A stretch of DNA of 64,000 nucleotides. Origin: Lineus longissimus (taxonomy: Eukaryota > Nemertea > Pilidiophora > Heteronemertea > Lineidae). Under the pieces are notes generated by a model. The model saw only the letters and a list, made by a program, of their open reading frames with translations, did not search any database and was not told the origin of the DNA. The translations under genes and the position numbers were made by a program. The stretch spans positions 10,709,501 through 10,773,500 of the forward strand of contig NC_088323.1 in the NCBI RefSeq assembly GCF_910592395.1. The letters run 5' to 3'. Positions within the stretch are counted from its first letter, which is position 1; each line of letters opens with the position of its first letter. This document shows positions 33,177 to 49,184 of this stretch, in pieces.

Positions 33177-35398
33177 CAGTGAGTACTTAGTTAACTGGTG
33201 CTGGTCTAAAATTTTCTAAGTCCATAATAGGTCATTATAATATGCATTTTAGGCCCAGATGGGTTGTGCAGGGCCTACATTCCTTTTGAGAAGCATGAAT
33301 GGGCTAATAATGACAACTTGAGCCTACTGCACATGTCGGCATTGATACCTATTGACTATGATCACTTTCATCAAGTACTCAGAAAGTTTTAATAGCTTGA
33401 AATCCGACATGCAGAAAGTCCATCCAAGACTACGATCACTGGCCAGTGCTTTTCATGGAAAATGAATGTCGTTACAAGCTTTTTACAGGGTAAACCCTAA
33501 AAAAAGTGGCATTTGAATCAGGGAGGGGATGTGAGATTTTTGCCCAAAAGTTTAACTTGGGGGGTAAAGTAACTAACACTTACATAACCGATGCCATTAA
33601 CAACATTTACTTATTCACTACTTTGCACTACAACTGTTTTACAATTCCAAGTTGTCGTCAAAATTTAAGTTATCATCATCATTATCGGAGTCTGACAATT
33701 CGTTTTCACCAAGCAATAAATCATCTGCAACATCATCACGATAATGACCATCTGGTTGAGGTGTTTAGCCAGCCACTTGAAATGACTTAGCCGCAGACTC
33801 AGGAGCTACATCATTCCATGCTCTACTTATAATGCCGAGTACATCCTGTAATGTAATTTTGCGGCAATTTCCGTCAGCCTCAGTTGCATCACATTTCCAT
33901 AACTTCCAATACTTTCGCATTATAGCTTTAAATCCCCTCATAATAGTGAGATCTAACGGCTGAGCCAGCGATGCACACCTAGCAGGAATATTGTCTAACA
34001 GTATGCCTGCTTCAACCATTGGGTAACAGAAATCCTCTGCTTGATGCGGTCGGAATCTGTCCAAAAGCAAAGGATGTCATTAAAGTCAAAATCGGCAATG
34101 TAAGGGAAAAGAACATTGTCCAACCAATGTTGCAGTGTCTCTCCATTCTCCCAACCAGACCTCGAGGATGTGACCCGTACGTTATCTGGAATGTTGTTCA
34201 AATCTCTAATCTGACGCACGAAGCCCGGCTGCCTGAAAACAACATGAGCAGGCGGTTTTTCTCCGTTGGAGCCAACTGTCAATCCAACGGTGCACCCGAG
34301 TTTGGCATTTCCTCGCGATGTTTTCACATTTACATCTACTGTACCTCTGGTCTCAGCTGTATACATCGGAGGGAAGTCCAACTGAGCAAACGTTTCGTTA
34401 AAGTTCAAGAGCGTGTGGACATGGTTGTCAGCTACAGTTTGCCTAACGCCAGTCTGAAATTCTCTCACTCTCTGTGGTGCATCAGCCGGTACAGTGGTGG
34501 AATCTTTCGTTTTACGGCGGAAAACAATCTTTTTCCGTTTCATAAAATTTGTAACCCAACCCACTGATGCAGAAAACTGGGACCTTTCGGGGCGACGTGC
34601 TGCAATGTCCTCAAGTTCATTGTGTGGGAGTTGGCCCCACCAGTTCTGAAATTCAATCGTTGCATCATTAACAATGTCCGACCGAGAAACGGGCAGGGCA
34701 CTATTCCTCCGTTCTTGAAAATGCTGGTGCACGATATTCTCAACTTCCGGCCAACAACCATCATGGTCGGTTCTGACTCGCCGGCGTTCTGCATTTTCCT
34801 CCACTTGATCCGTCATTTCATCGATGTTCTGTATCCATCTCCTGAGCGTTGTTGGGGATAGTCGATAGCGCCTAGCATACTCATTGACATTTAGAATGCG
34901 GCCATGTTCAATTGCTGTTTGGCAATCCAAGGCATGTCGCAGCCTGGCTTCAACAGTGTAACTGTTACATCGTCGAGGGAGACCAACTGCTGCAGCACCA
35001 TTCTGCTGATCGGCATCATCATCATCATCATCGTCATCATTGCCAGCATCCATCATTGACTGACACATGACAAAGAGCGAAAGCATCAGCAGTAACAACA
35101 ACGTTGTGTTCCTCATGATTTGAACTTTCTACAGGAATGACCAATATGATTGTTAGGGTAAAGGGCCTAGGAAATTACACAACTGCAATTGCCTTTCATA
35201 CCAACCATTGATTGATAAAATTGGCCACAGAAGACCAGATCAAGAAATGAACATGTAATCAAAACTCTGTCATTTTCTTCATTGAAATGTGATTAGTATA
35301 GGCCCTACATGGTCGTAAATCGACAATATCCCATTCTGGGCCTCTATTAGTGACTTAGAAAATTTTAGACCAAGCACCAGTTAACTAAGTAGTCACTG
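33177..35398. mobile_element. pogo-like Tc1/mariner element, 2.22 kb
   Basis: The left end CAGTGAGTACTTAGTTAACT is matched by an inverted right end CAGTGACTACTTAGTTAACT. The similarity continues to about 46-54 bp with one base gap, through GGTCTAAAATTTTCTAAGTC. TA flanks both ends (33,175-33,176; 35,399-35,400), as in Tc1/mariner elements. It contains one transposase gene on the minus strand. Confidence 0.9.
33768..35116 (-). pseudogene. pogo/Tigger-type transposase, frameshifted
   Basis: The first frame (33,995-35,116) has an acidic start and a helix-turn-helix at about residues 50-95 (VNEYARRYRLSPTTLRRWI). A CENP-B-like second DNA-binding domain follows (FSASVGWVTNFMKRKKIVFR), then the start of a DDE_1 domain. 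The first catalytic position reads LLNFNET with Asn240, where relatives have Asp. Near 34,068 the frame shifts. The continuation (33,768-34,070) holds LLDRFRPH with the second Asp and IPARCASLAQPLD with the third. The hydrophobic first 18 residues look like a signal peptide but probably lie upstream of the true start at MMDAGND. Both the shift and the Asn predict loss of activity. Confidence 0.85.
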
Positions 35399-35439
35399 TA
35401 TATTCGTTCCTTGAACTATGTTTTATGACTCGTTCGTGA

Positions 35440-35713
35440 GCACAAAGAGCCTAGAATAACCTTGGAGGAACAACCCAATATTACAATACATATGACACTC
35501 AAATAAACAAATAAATGTAACTTGAAACTTGTTATGACATATCACAGGAGGTTTTGACTTAACCTACTTTTCAAGGTCACATAAGTCAAATAGGTACATA
35601 CTATGTTCCCCTGTGTAATCAACTTCGGTCCGGTTCGATTCCTGATTTTGCCACAAAGTGGCTGAAACCGAAAACACAAAAACTGCTATATCTCTGTAAG
35701 TGAGGTTTATTAA
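35440..35713 (+). repeat. Helentron-type repeat body, left of the Kolobok-like insertion
   Basis: GACATATCACAGG, TTTTCAAGGTCAC and the GTCCGGTTCGATTCCTG stretch match the bodies at 37,850-38,750. The same copy continues at 43,012-43,220 in the same orientation, so the Kolobok-like element is inserted in it. Confidence 0.7.
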
Positions 35714-35957
35714 AGTCGTATATCAGACCAAAACCCGACTACCATCTATCTTCCACACACAGGAAAGTGATGATATTGCATTTTATCAGATGGTATTGTT
35801 CATTTATGATTCTAAGGCGATTTTTCGGAAATGGTTGATTTATCTGATGGAAATTCCTTCTCCCCGAGAAATCTCAATGCTGCCCTAGAAATAGCATGAA
35901 TATAGGTCAATATGTAAATGAGAGCCGTGATGCGTTGCAGGGAATCAGGTTTTCAAA

Positions 35958-37076
35958 ATGGCGTCGATGTTTAGTGAAATCAGTTGGAGCTCGGACGAAT
36001 ATAACGAATTTGACGAGTTAGACAGTGCAGAATTGGATGAGAACCAACAAGTTGCTGAGCTTGGGATATCTCCGTACCAGTATGAGCCAGAGACAGATGA
36101 AAGTGGAGAGGAATCTGCTGACAAGTCGGAAATGGATCAGGATGAGGATGACGAGCCCCCGTTAGAATTGGATAATTGGCAAGTAAAGTAGGCCCTAAAC
36201 ACTCTGCCTCTGTGGCTCTGGACAGCTCACGATCACACACTGATCCTTCAGATTCCCTCACATCGCGACATCCCATACATAGCTGCTGGCCAGCTATATT
36301 GTACCCTTTTGTGGAATCATTTATTTCCTTTGTTGTCGATATGACGGTGTAGGCCTAGCCTAATACTAAATGTACACCATGTACACATGCATTGCATCTG
36401 TGCATGCATGCCATTGCATGCACGCAACGAACAGCCAACACATCATGACATGTCATCTCATGATCGTGATGGTAGGCCCCATAAATCATGTTTAGGCTAC
36501 ACACTGGTTAAAGGACCCCTGCAAATGAATTCAATAAAGAAAGTTGATTGTTTTTAATCATGTCAGAACTTGTTTTTATTTACATTAATTACCAAAATTA
36601 AACCAGCTGCCTTCTTAGCCCAATAGGCTATGCATGCGCATAGAGATGACATGTTTGCTTACATCAGAAACATTGTCTATCATTCCAGGTGCTCCTGTGG
36701 CAAATGCCAGATTCTGCCTTCGAGGACAGAGTGTGTATGCTGTAGAGAGGCTATACGGGTAAAGGATATGGTTGACGTTGGTTGTGTCACAGATCATACA
36801 GACTTCGATGCTATTTGCCTGCACACTGGCGTGTTGAATGTTGCTCGGTTGGCATACAAACAACAGTATGGACGTAACGCCTATGAAGGACCTGAACACA
36901 AGAAGTTGCGACATATAGCATATCGGCAGTTTGTGCGATGGTCTCACGGATATCTCGGCAAGGACATTAGAGTTGTAGTGCCAGCATGTGTAGTGTGCAA
37001 GATACGTGCTTTCTATCCACCACCTGGTATCGAGGAGAACATGAACATCGAGGGTTTTCATCATGTTGATGAGTGA
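35958..37076 (+). CDS. P2X7 C-terminal 'ballast'-domain protein, two exons
   Basis: Predicted 205 residues. Exon 1 is 35,958-36,187, exon 2 is 36,689-37,076; donor AAA|GTAGGC, acceptor TTCCAG|GTGC, junction in phase. Exon 1 encodes a very acidic region and ISPYQYEPETDESGEE. Exon 2 has CSCGKC (after the joined Lys codon) and ECVCCRE. It also has FDAICLHTGVLNVARLAYKQ and YRQFVRWSHGYLGKDIRVVV, then ACVVCKIRAFYPP. This order matches the cytoplasmic zinc- and guanine-nucleotide-binding domain of vertebrate P2X7 receptors, which also occurs in stand-alone proteins in many invertebrates. No channel or membrane segment is present. Its job in a transposon is unknown. A nearer GT at 36,183 would break the phase. 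Confidence 0.8.
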
Positions 37077-37212
37077 TGTTAGTCCGATCGTCATCGCGGT
37101 GGAAGTAGTTACAGCACCTAACAAAAGGACATCACATGACCACTTGGCATTGTGCCCAAAAGTCTAACTCCTGGTATGATATGAACGCTAATTTGGCCCA
37201 GTGACATTATCT

Positions 37213-42699
<5,487 letters not shown>

Positions 42700-42830
42700 T
42701 TTTCATTGAATAAATGTCATCAAATCGGGTCAATTGCTCACTCGATCAATGCATCTTGTACACAATGGCGTACAATAGCCCCTTTCTGGTTCGAAGGGAT
42801 CTCCCTGCAATGACGTCACGGCCGAATACT
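42700..42830 (-). promoter_or_regulatory. putative promoter of the THAP transposase gene with a CRE
   Basis: A perfect TGACGTCA at 42,811-42,818 lies about 112 bp upstream of the THAP start codon in a locally GC-rich stretch. CREB/ATF proteins bind this palindrome. No TATA box was seen. Confidence 0.4.
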
Positions 42831-43011
42831 TCCGAAGATTTCCGAGTGCTTCCTTGGGAATTTCTTTTTCTGCTAGACCGGAATTTTATGCGAATAAAGT
42901 TTCCGAAATATTGACAACGACGGAACAAAATGTATTATCAAATGTCATTAATTGATGTTTGATATACAAACTTCCCATTGACAAATTGCACTATTGGTAT
43001 GTTATACGACT

Positions 43012-43220
43012 TTAATAGGTTCATGTAGTGACAATACATGACATATCACAGGTTTTGATTTGACTTACTTTTCAAGGTCACAGAAGTCAAATAGCTGGAG
43101 CTGTTGAGTTGAAACTTGTTACATATGTAGCCCTATGTTATGAAACCTTGTAGACAAAATTTTGGTCTGGTTCATTTCCTGGTTTTACCACCAGGTTGCT
43201 ATAATCGAAAACTAAGGGCT
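43012..43220 (+). repeat. Helentron-type repeat body, right of the Kolobok-like insertion
   Basis: Continues the unit interrupted at 35,713: GACATATCACAGG, TTTTCAAGGTCACAGAAGTC and GAGTTGAAACTTG. Confidence 0.7.
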
Positions 43221-43727
43221 TGCTTATTGGTAAACTCTTTTTATCATATGTAATAATTTGTCTGTGAGGAAGGTGATCCAATGGCATGGCCAGGTAGCCA
43301 TTTCATTAACTTACGAAGTCATTATAGCACTGTCATTAGAGACTAGTGACCCCCAGGCTCTCTCACTTTCTTCAAGCCTATTGGGTGATGTCGTGTGCAT
43401 GGGACTGCTTGGCAATGCCGACCTCATGATGTGTAGCCAAGCCACACCTGTGCTGCCCCCTTTGCTGACATGAGTGGAAAGAGCATTGCAAGGCAGGAAC
43501 TTGGTTGGCAAAAATATGCTCTTTAATATTTCTGCTGTTTTGTGGAAAATACTTAATCTGAAAAATTATGATCTATTGTGGAGACATTATGTGTGATCTG
43601 TTAAAAAAAAAATAGATGGAATCAGTTAGCATTGCCATCCTTAGTGCAAATTTGGCAACAGGCTCATTACAATTTTTGTAGTTTCCCTTCCTGTATTCCT
43701 ATGATAGTTGTCTCATTTTTGCTTCAG
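43221..43727 (+). other. putative UFC1 intron sequence
   Basis: No coding frame is supported. A pyrimidine-rich stretch just before 43,728 forms the acceptor. The preceding UFC1 exons were not found in the window. Confidence 0.5.
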
Positions 43728-43895
43728 ATCCCAGTGACATATCCCACGACAGCTCCAGAAATAGCCTTGCCAGAACTTGATGGGAAAACTGCTAAAATGT
43801 ACAGAGGTGGAAAAATCTGTCTGACTGACCACTTTAAGCCACTTTGGGCAAGAAATGTGCCGAAGTTTGGTATAGCTCATGCAATGGCCTTAGGA
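43728..43895 (+). CDS. UFC1: UFC1 internal exon (UFM1-conjugating E2 enzyme)
   Basis: A 56-codon exon in phase 0 with a TTTTTGCTTCAG acceptor and a GGA|GTGAGT donor. It encodes [19 protein letters not shown], then [20 protein letters not shown] and [16 protein letters not shown]. This is nearly identical to the central part of animal UFC1, including the catalytic Cys in [12 protein letters not shown]1 takes the small modifier UFM1 from UBA5 and, with the UFL1 complex, attaches it to targets such as ribosomal proteins at the ER. Neither the preceding nor the following exons are recognisable here. The gene probably has very long, transposon-filled introns extending past this window, or this is a copied fragment. 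Confidence 0.85.
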
Positions 43896-44716
43896 GTGAG
43901 TATAAATCAAAGTTAAGCGTGAGATATAGTTTGCTTATTAACACCAGAGTCTAGCAAATAATGAGTCTGGTCACGGCAAGTTTCCTTTGATCCCACCGCT
44001 CTCAGGCAATTTGAAGCCAATTTTAATTCAGCTACCAACTGAGCTGAGGTGCAAAACAATAATAAAACCACCAAAATTTGAAGAAAAAATATACTCTGGA
44101 GTCTGCACATGCGGTAAACATGATTTATCAAGTAACAATTATTGATGTGAATGATCTAACAGTTTAGGCAGATGTGTTAGTAAATTTTGATCAGCTACTA
44201 ATTGCCATACAAGGCAATGATCAAACCACAATTAAGCTGCATGTACTCACTGATCGGTTTGCAATTTGTTATGAAAAGTCCAGTATTAGATTGTAATCAA
44301 TGGCAAAATTGTGACAGGCACATATACTGTTGTGAGATATTTGTGAAAATGATTGCTGCCCTACACGTCATTTATAGTTCTCCATAAAGTCATCTGCAAA
44401 TACACAAAAAGTGTCAGGTTTTATTTACAAAGAAAACACTTTGTTAATTATTTTTGAAATAAACCATTTTATGAAAGAATCTGGCACTTAATAGGGCTGA
44501 ATAAGTCCGAACTGGTGACGCAGTAGATGACGCAGGATTAATAAAAACCTGAATGTCAGGATGCTGACATCCAAGATGGTGGCAATTGATGTATTTTAAA
44601 GTGTCTCGAAGCGTAAATTAGAAATAAATAAAATAACTTCAAATCAACGGTATAAGTCGACCATCCGCTCAACACACCAGATAAGATGTCTAGATTGTTT
44701 TGAGGTGAGTATTTCT
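43896..44716 (+). other. putative UFC1 intron; end of a dispersed repeat
   Basis: No coding frame is supported. 44,630-44,716 (CCATCCGCTCAACACACCAG, TGTCTAGATTG) matches 54,190-54,290 and is interrupted by the next element. Confidence 0.5.
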
Positions 44717-44894
44717 AGCTCAGCTGACAAAGTCAGCGGAACTAGTCCTATACTATAGCTATTTGATTGGTGCCTGTCCTTCCATCCATCCTTCCATCCA
44801 TCTGTAGACAAAGTTGGGCATTTTGTAACCGTAGGATCTAGGCATTTTAAATTTTGCTGGGTGGTAAAACTAGACCACCTAATCAGTTTGCAAA

Positions 44895-45400
44895 AAAATC
44901 AGTGCGATTCGACTCAAATTCAGCCCACCAGGGAGGAAAAGGTGTAAAGTACAAAGCATTTTTTCGTCACTTTATTCAAGCAGATAAAAGCTTGAAAAAA
45001 AGTTGAAGAGGTCCGCATGATATAGAAGTTTTGATATAAATAGATTAGTTTCGATTTATATCACCAGTTGGCGGTAGTGAGCAAAATGTCGTTTGACCAC
45101 GTTTTTTTCCCGATTTGAATTTCCCGCCCCAAAATAAACATACATTTACACCCCTGCTAGAATTGGCCGCCATTAGTGCAGAGTGTGCTCCAACGTAATG
45201 TATAATGTAGGGTGACTTTCTAACATCGGAGCTAGTGGCAGAGGATTTGACAGGAGATCTTGTGTTGGTGAGTGTGCTTGCCCGCTGACCCGTATGATCA
45301 CATGATAGAAAAATGGCGACTGTTTTATTTCGACTGCATCTTCTATATTATAAGAGAGAAGACTGTTTCTTGCGCACACTCCTTTGAGACTCTGGGATCA
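44895..45400 (+). repeat. dispersed repeat, uninterrupted paralogue of 6,890-8,870
   Basis: GACTCAAATTCAGC, GCATGATATAGAAG and TATCACCAGTTGGCGG, then GTGCTCCAACGTAATGTATA. It gives the empty site for the composite element at 7,212-8,646. Confidence 0.8.
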
Positions 45401-46047
45401 TGTACTGTACCAATGTCGGTACATATGTAATGGATTAGTATCAATCTGGGTTCTTAGCACAAAAAAGCTGAAATATGTGTAGTGAATGGATGTTTTTGGA
45501 GGCATTTCATATGTGTGGGTGCTCCAATCTATTTTTAGATGCAATGGGATTTCCTGCTGTAATGTCATCATCAAGGGATTTCCTGTGAGATTCCAAGGAG
45601 GCTCTTTCTTCTCTGATCTTGGAGGGCCTTTGGAATCTGGGGGAAATTCTGGTGTTTTATGGTAGCCTTACAGTCGTGATTGCCTTTTTTTGCCGTTTAG
45701 AAGATTATCACTATTAGTGTTAGAAGATTATGGTCGGTAGACACTGAAATAACTGGGGTGAGTTGGCTTTTTTAGGTACTAACCCGTTGTGTGCCCCAAT
45801 CTTTTTGTGTGCCCCAATCTTTCTGGATTTGCTTCCATAGATGCCTTGTTCAGGATCCCCGTCTATGTCACCCTTTTCTATTCAGTTGGTGTTAATTTCT
45901 CATCTCTTTTTTTACAGATTAACTGTTGTTGGTTATTGCAGGAGGAGTCGTTGGCACATTTTAAGTCTAGGAAAGCACTTGCTGCTCCCACATCAGAGTA
46001 AGGTGTGCTTACTCGTTTTACTGCTTTCCATTCCCGGAGAGCGTTAT

Positions 46048-46143
46048 CAAATATCTGCCGCAAGGCAACAAATATCTGCCGCAAGGCATCAAATATCTGC
46101 TGAAAGGCTTCAAATATCTTTGAAAGGCATCAAATATCCGCCG
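46048..46143 (+). repeat. 21-bp minisatellite, about 4.7 copies
   Basis: CAAATATCTGCCGCAAGGCA recurs with increasing divergence, directly followed by AATAAAG, a possible poly(A) signal. Confidence 0.85.
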
Positions 46144-46384
46144 CACTAATAAAGTTCATTTTGTTAACCAACTCTTTATCTTCTTTTCTTCACATACAAA
46201 AAATACCATCCCAAACATTTGGCTGCATCCACTTCATCAATGTCCAGACAACAGTTGGTTCATTTGACCATTGTAAAGCACCAGGCCCCACCTCACAAAA
46301 TACACTCTAATAATTATGTACCTTGTGTCCATGTGCATGTTATTAGTTCCACCTACGCTGCATGAAGACAAGGACTCCACTCTT

Positions 46385-46530
46385 TGACGTCACCACACAA
46401 CTCCTTGACGTCATCACACACCCCACTACTGCAACGGCAAAAGAAATGACGTTAGGTCATAGTAGCAGGGTGACGTCAACTCAGTACTTCAGCATGCACT
46501 GATATAAGAAGGTCTTTCGCACCAGCACTT
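46385..46530 (+). promoter_or_regulatory. CRE cluster plus TATA box
   Basis: TGACGTCA at 46,385, 46,406 and 46,471 and TGACGTTA at 46,447 lie within 94 bp. ATATAAGAA follows at 46,502, about the usual distance from a start site near 46,530. CREB/ATF factors bind such sites. It sits near the 3' end of a Helentron-type element and points toward 46,647 and beyond. Promoter function is inference. Confidence 0.55.
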
Positions 46531-46647
46531 CTGTGTGCTAGACGTTACAGCTTCACGTTGCCTCATAACAACAGGGTACCAACACACACTTGGCCCTTGC
46601 CTTCACCTATCCATTTCAGCTGAGCGCCAGGCTCTTGGGCCTCTTGT

Positions 46648-46841
46648 TTTTCTCATTGCCGATAGTTTCACAAATTTTTGATATTTGATTTGAATGTAAA
46701 AAATTCAAAAGTCTCTCACTTCTCGGTCTCACTCCGAAAATCTGTCCAGTCTGTTTTGATTATACAAAACAGTAAATGCAAATGTTTTCTTTAGAAAAAA
46801 ATAGAATGTTGAATGTTGATTGTGTCTTTTATGCCGTTTTT
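46648..46841. repeat. dispersed host repeat
   Basis: CTCATTGCCGATAGTTTCACAA continues the repeat broken at 44,716 and matches 54,286-54,310 and 47,516-47,540. Confidence 0.6.
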
Positions 46842-48099
46842 AGCTCACCTGTCGGGTGAGTTGATACGATACTGCGGCTTCTGGCGTCCATCGTCGTCCA
46901 TCGTCATCGTCGTCGTCGTCCGTCGTTAACTTTTGACAAAATAGTGGCATGTTTCTTAACCGCTTGACCCAGAAAGTTCATACTTGGTGTGTGGGTACCC
47001 CTAGGCAATTGTAATTTTGAAGCTTATGGTTAAAGCTAGAGCGATGAAAATTTTATGTTGGGTGTATCTAATAAAGGTACATCACATATCATACGGGTTT
47101 TTGATTTGACCTTCATTTCAAGGTCACAGTGTTCGAACTCTAAAATTTCTTTGATGGTGGCACGTTTCTTTACTATTGGTCATAGACTCTTTAAATTCAA
47201 TATTTAGACACCTATTATGCATCTCTACATGCTGACACAGATTTAGGTCAGTGTGACCTACAGTTCAGTTATAAGTAGGTCAAGGTTAAAAAAGCCCATT
47301 TGCTTTATTCCAGCAGATTGAAGTTTGAAATAAAGTTTTAGAGGTCTGCATGATATAGAGGTTTTGATATCAAATAGATTTTATAAGTTTGAAGCGAGAC
47401 GAACAACAAATTAAATCACCTTCAATCATTGGTATAAGTTGATCATCCGCTCTTCAGACCAGGTGGTATGTGTTGATAACATTCTTGTGATTGTTTTAAA
47501 ATTATTTGTTTGTTCTCATTGCCGATTTTTTCAGAAAATTTTGACTATGATTGGAAGGTAAAATGACAAACTTGTCGGATTGTCCTTCGGTTTGGAATGG
47601 GGAATATTGGTAAATGCAAAGCGCAGTTGTGTTCAAGCTGCCATGCCAATACGGGTGGCGTAATAATACTGCTGAAGAACAATAAAATGATGAATTGTAG
47701 CAGTGTGTGTCAGAAATTATGTGATGTCCATTCCAATTGACGATCCCGAAGTTTCGATAATACGTCAAAATGCCGGATGCCGTCATCGGAGATTAGCGTC
47801 AAGCCTGACCCTTTCGTTACACTATGCGCTTTTAACCCTTTAGCTACTACGGATCCTACAATTTTCTACCTGCTGCTCACTGAAGTTTTAAAGCCAAATC
47901 ATGATTTTGACTAGGTAAAGAACTTTTGAAAAAAGAGATACAAAAAGTTGTATTTCATGCACTACAAGTGTTATTTATTTGGTAGAATACATTCATATTT
48001 ACACGATTTTAGGCCATTTTAGTTGAATTAACCCTTTAACCGGTGAATTTATTTGGCTGATCACAGATTGAAATTATGACATGCAGTATATTGGCTGTA

Positions 48100-48740
48100 A
48101 CTCAATAAATTGAAGTATTAACTGTGTATAACTTTACATTTTTATAAAGGTCTTTGTACAGGCTATCTGTTGCTAGAATTTTTTTTCAATTTCCTGAAGG
48201 TCAAAAATAGGTTGTGACCTTGACCGTGACCTATTTGACCATGCGCGAGATTTAGTAATTATCTCACTTCCGGTGAGAATGGGGCTGAGGATTCAAAAAA
48301 ATTCAAACATGGTCCTCTTTCCTTTTTTTTGATAGTCTGAATTGGTAGTGAGATGATACAAAACAAAATTCCATTCAGGGAGCAAATTGGGGTTCCAGGT
48401 TAGGGGGTCTTTGATTCCAGGGGGGGAGAATCTGAAAAATCTGAAAATTTGGTACAGGTTCGGAAAAGTGGCTGTAACTCAATAAGTTTGAACTAATAAC
48501 TCTACAAAAGTATACATTTTCATGAAGGTCTTTGTACAAGCTATCAGGTGTTACAACAACAAAAAATTCTGAAGGTCAAAAAAAGGTCATGACCTTGACT
48601 TTGACATTTTTGAACTGTGCGCGAGATTTAGCAGTTATCTCACATCCGGTCAGAATTGGTTTGAGGATTCAAAACGATTTTAAAACTTTTTTCAATATTC
48701 CTTCTTTGATACTCTGTGTTGGTAGTGAAGTGCTACAGAT
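48100..48740 (+). repeat. two diverged copies, ~365 bp apart, in the piggyBac flank
   Basis: GGCTGTAACTCAATAA, AAGGTCTTTGTACA, then GCGCGAGATTTAG and GAGGATTCAAAA occur in the same order in both copies. Confidence 0.7.
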
Positions 48741-49184
48741 CCAATAACTACAATGAAATTCCATTCAGAGAGCAATACATGGAATAGGGAACAAGTGTCC
48801 AGACTGAAATCTTCATCTGTCAAGGGACGGCACCTTACACACACGTGTACATACCGGTACTGTAATCGCTCCTGTAAGCCAGCTATTCGGACAGCATGTC
48901 ATTCCTGGCTACAATGACATTTTGCCCCACAACTGAATGGTCTCAAATAATGTGTTCCCTCAGTACCCAGGAATATATTGGAATAGGTCTGTGCTACGAC
49001 CCAAATAAAAGCAGCGGCCTGGATCATAGGATTCTGACATGTCTGATGCCTATTCTATGTACAGTTTAAAAGAGTAATTACAGTATGTATGACATCATGA
49101 AGATGAGGTGAGTAAACATGCTGTTAGTCATAATCATATTTCCACTCGCCCAAAGTTCACACCAAGAAATCCACTAGTTCTAAA

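Larger units (their letters stand above)
44717..46647 (+). mobile_element. non-autonomous Helentron-type element with an internal promoter-like region
   Basis: The head AGCTCAGCTGACAAAGTCAG matches 26,888. The tail has CAGCTGAGC, a hairpin (AGGCTCTTGGGCCT) and CTTG, matching 28,924. The host repeat continues across it: left TGTCTAGATTG...GTATTTCT, right TTTTTCTCATTGCC. The paralogue at 54,255-54,310 reads straight through. It contains the dispersed repeat shared with 6,890-8,870, a 21-bp minisatellite and a CRE/TATA promoter. Confidence 0.8.

Noticed and set aside
33995-35116. Secreted protein with signal peptide
   Set aside because: The rest is a pogo-type transposase; the hydrophobic start is most likely upstream of the true start.
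35706-35709. GGTT/AGGTT as the target duplication of the Kolobok-like element
   Set aside because: A GGTT lies near both ends, but TTAA directly next to the inverted ends fits the match limits and the THAP transposase better; kept as a weaker alternative.
36183-36188. Donor CAA|GTAAAG for exon 1 of the P2X7-domain gene
   Set aside because: Better consensus but leaves exon 2 out of phase; GT at 36,188 keeps the frame.
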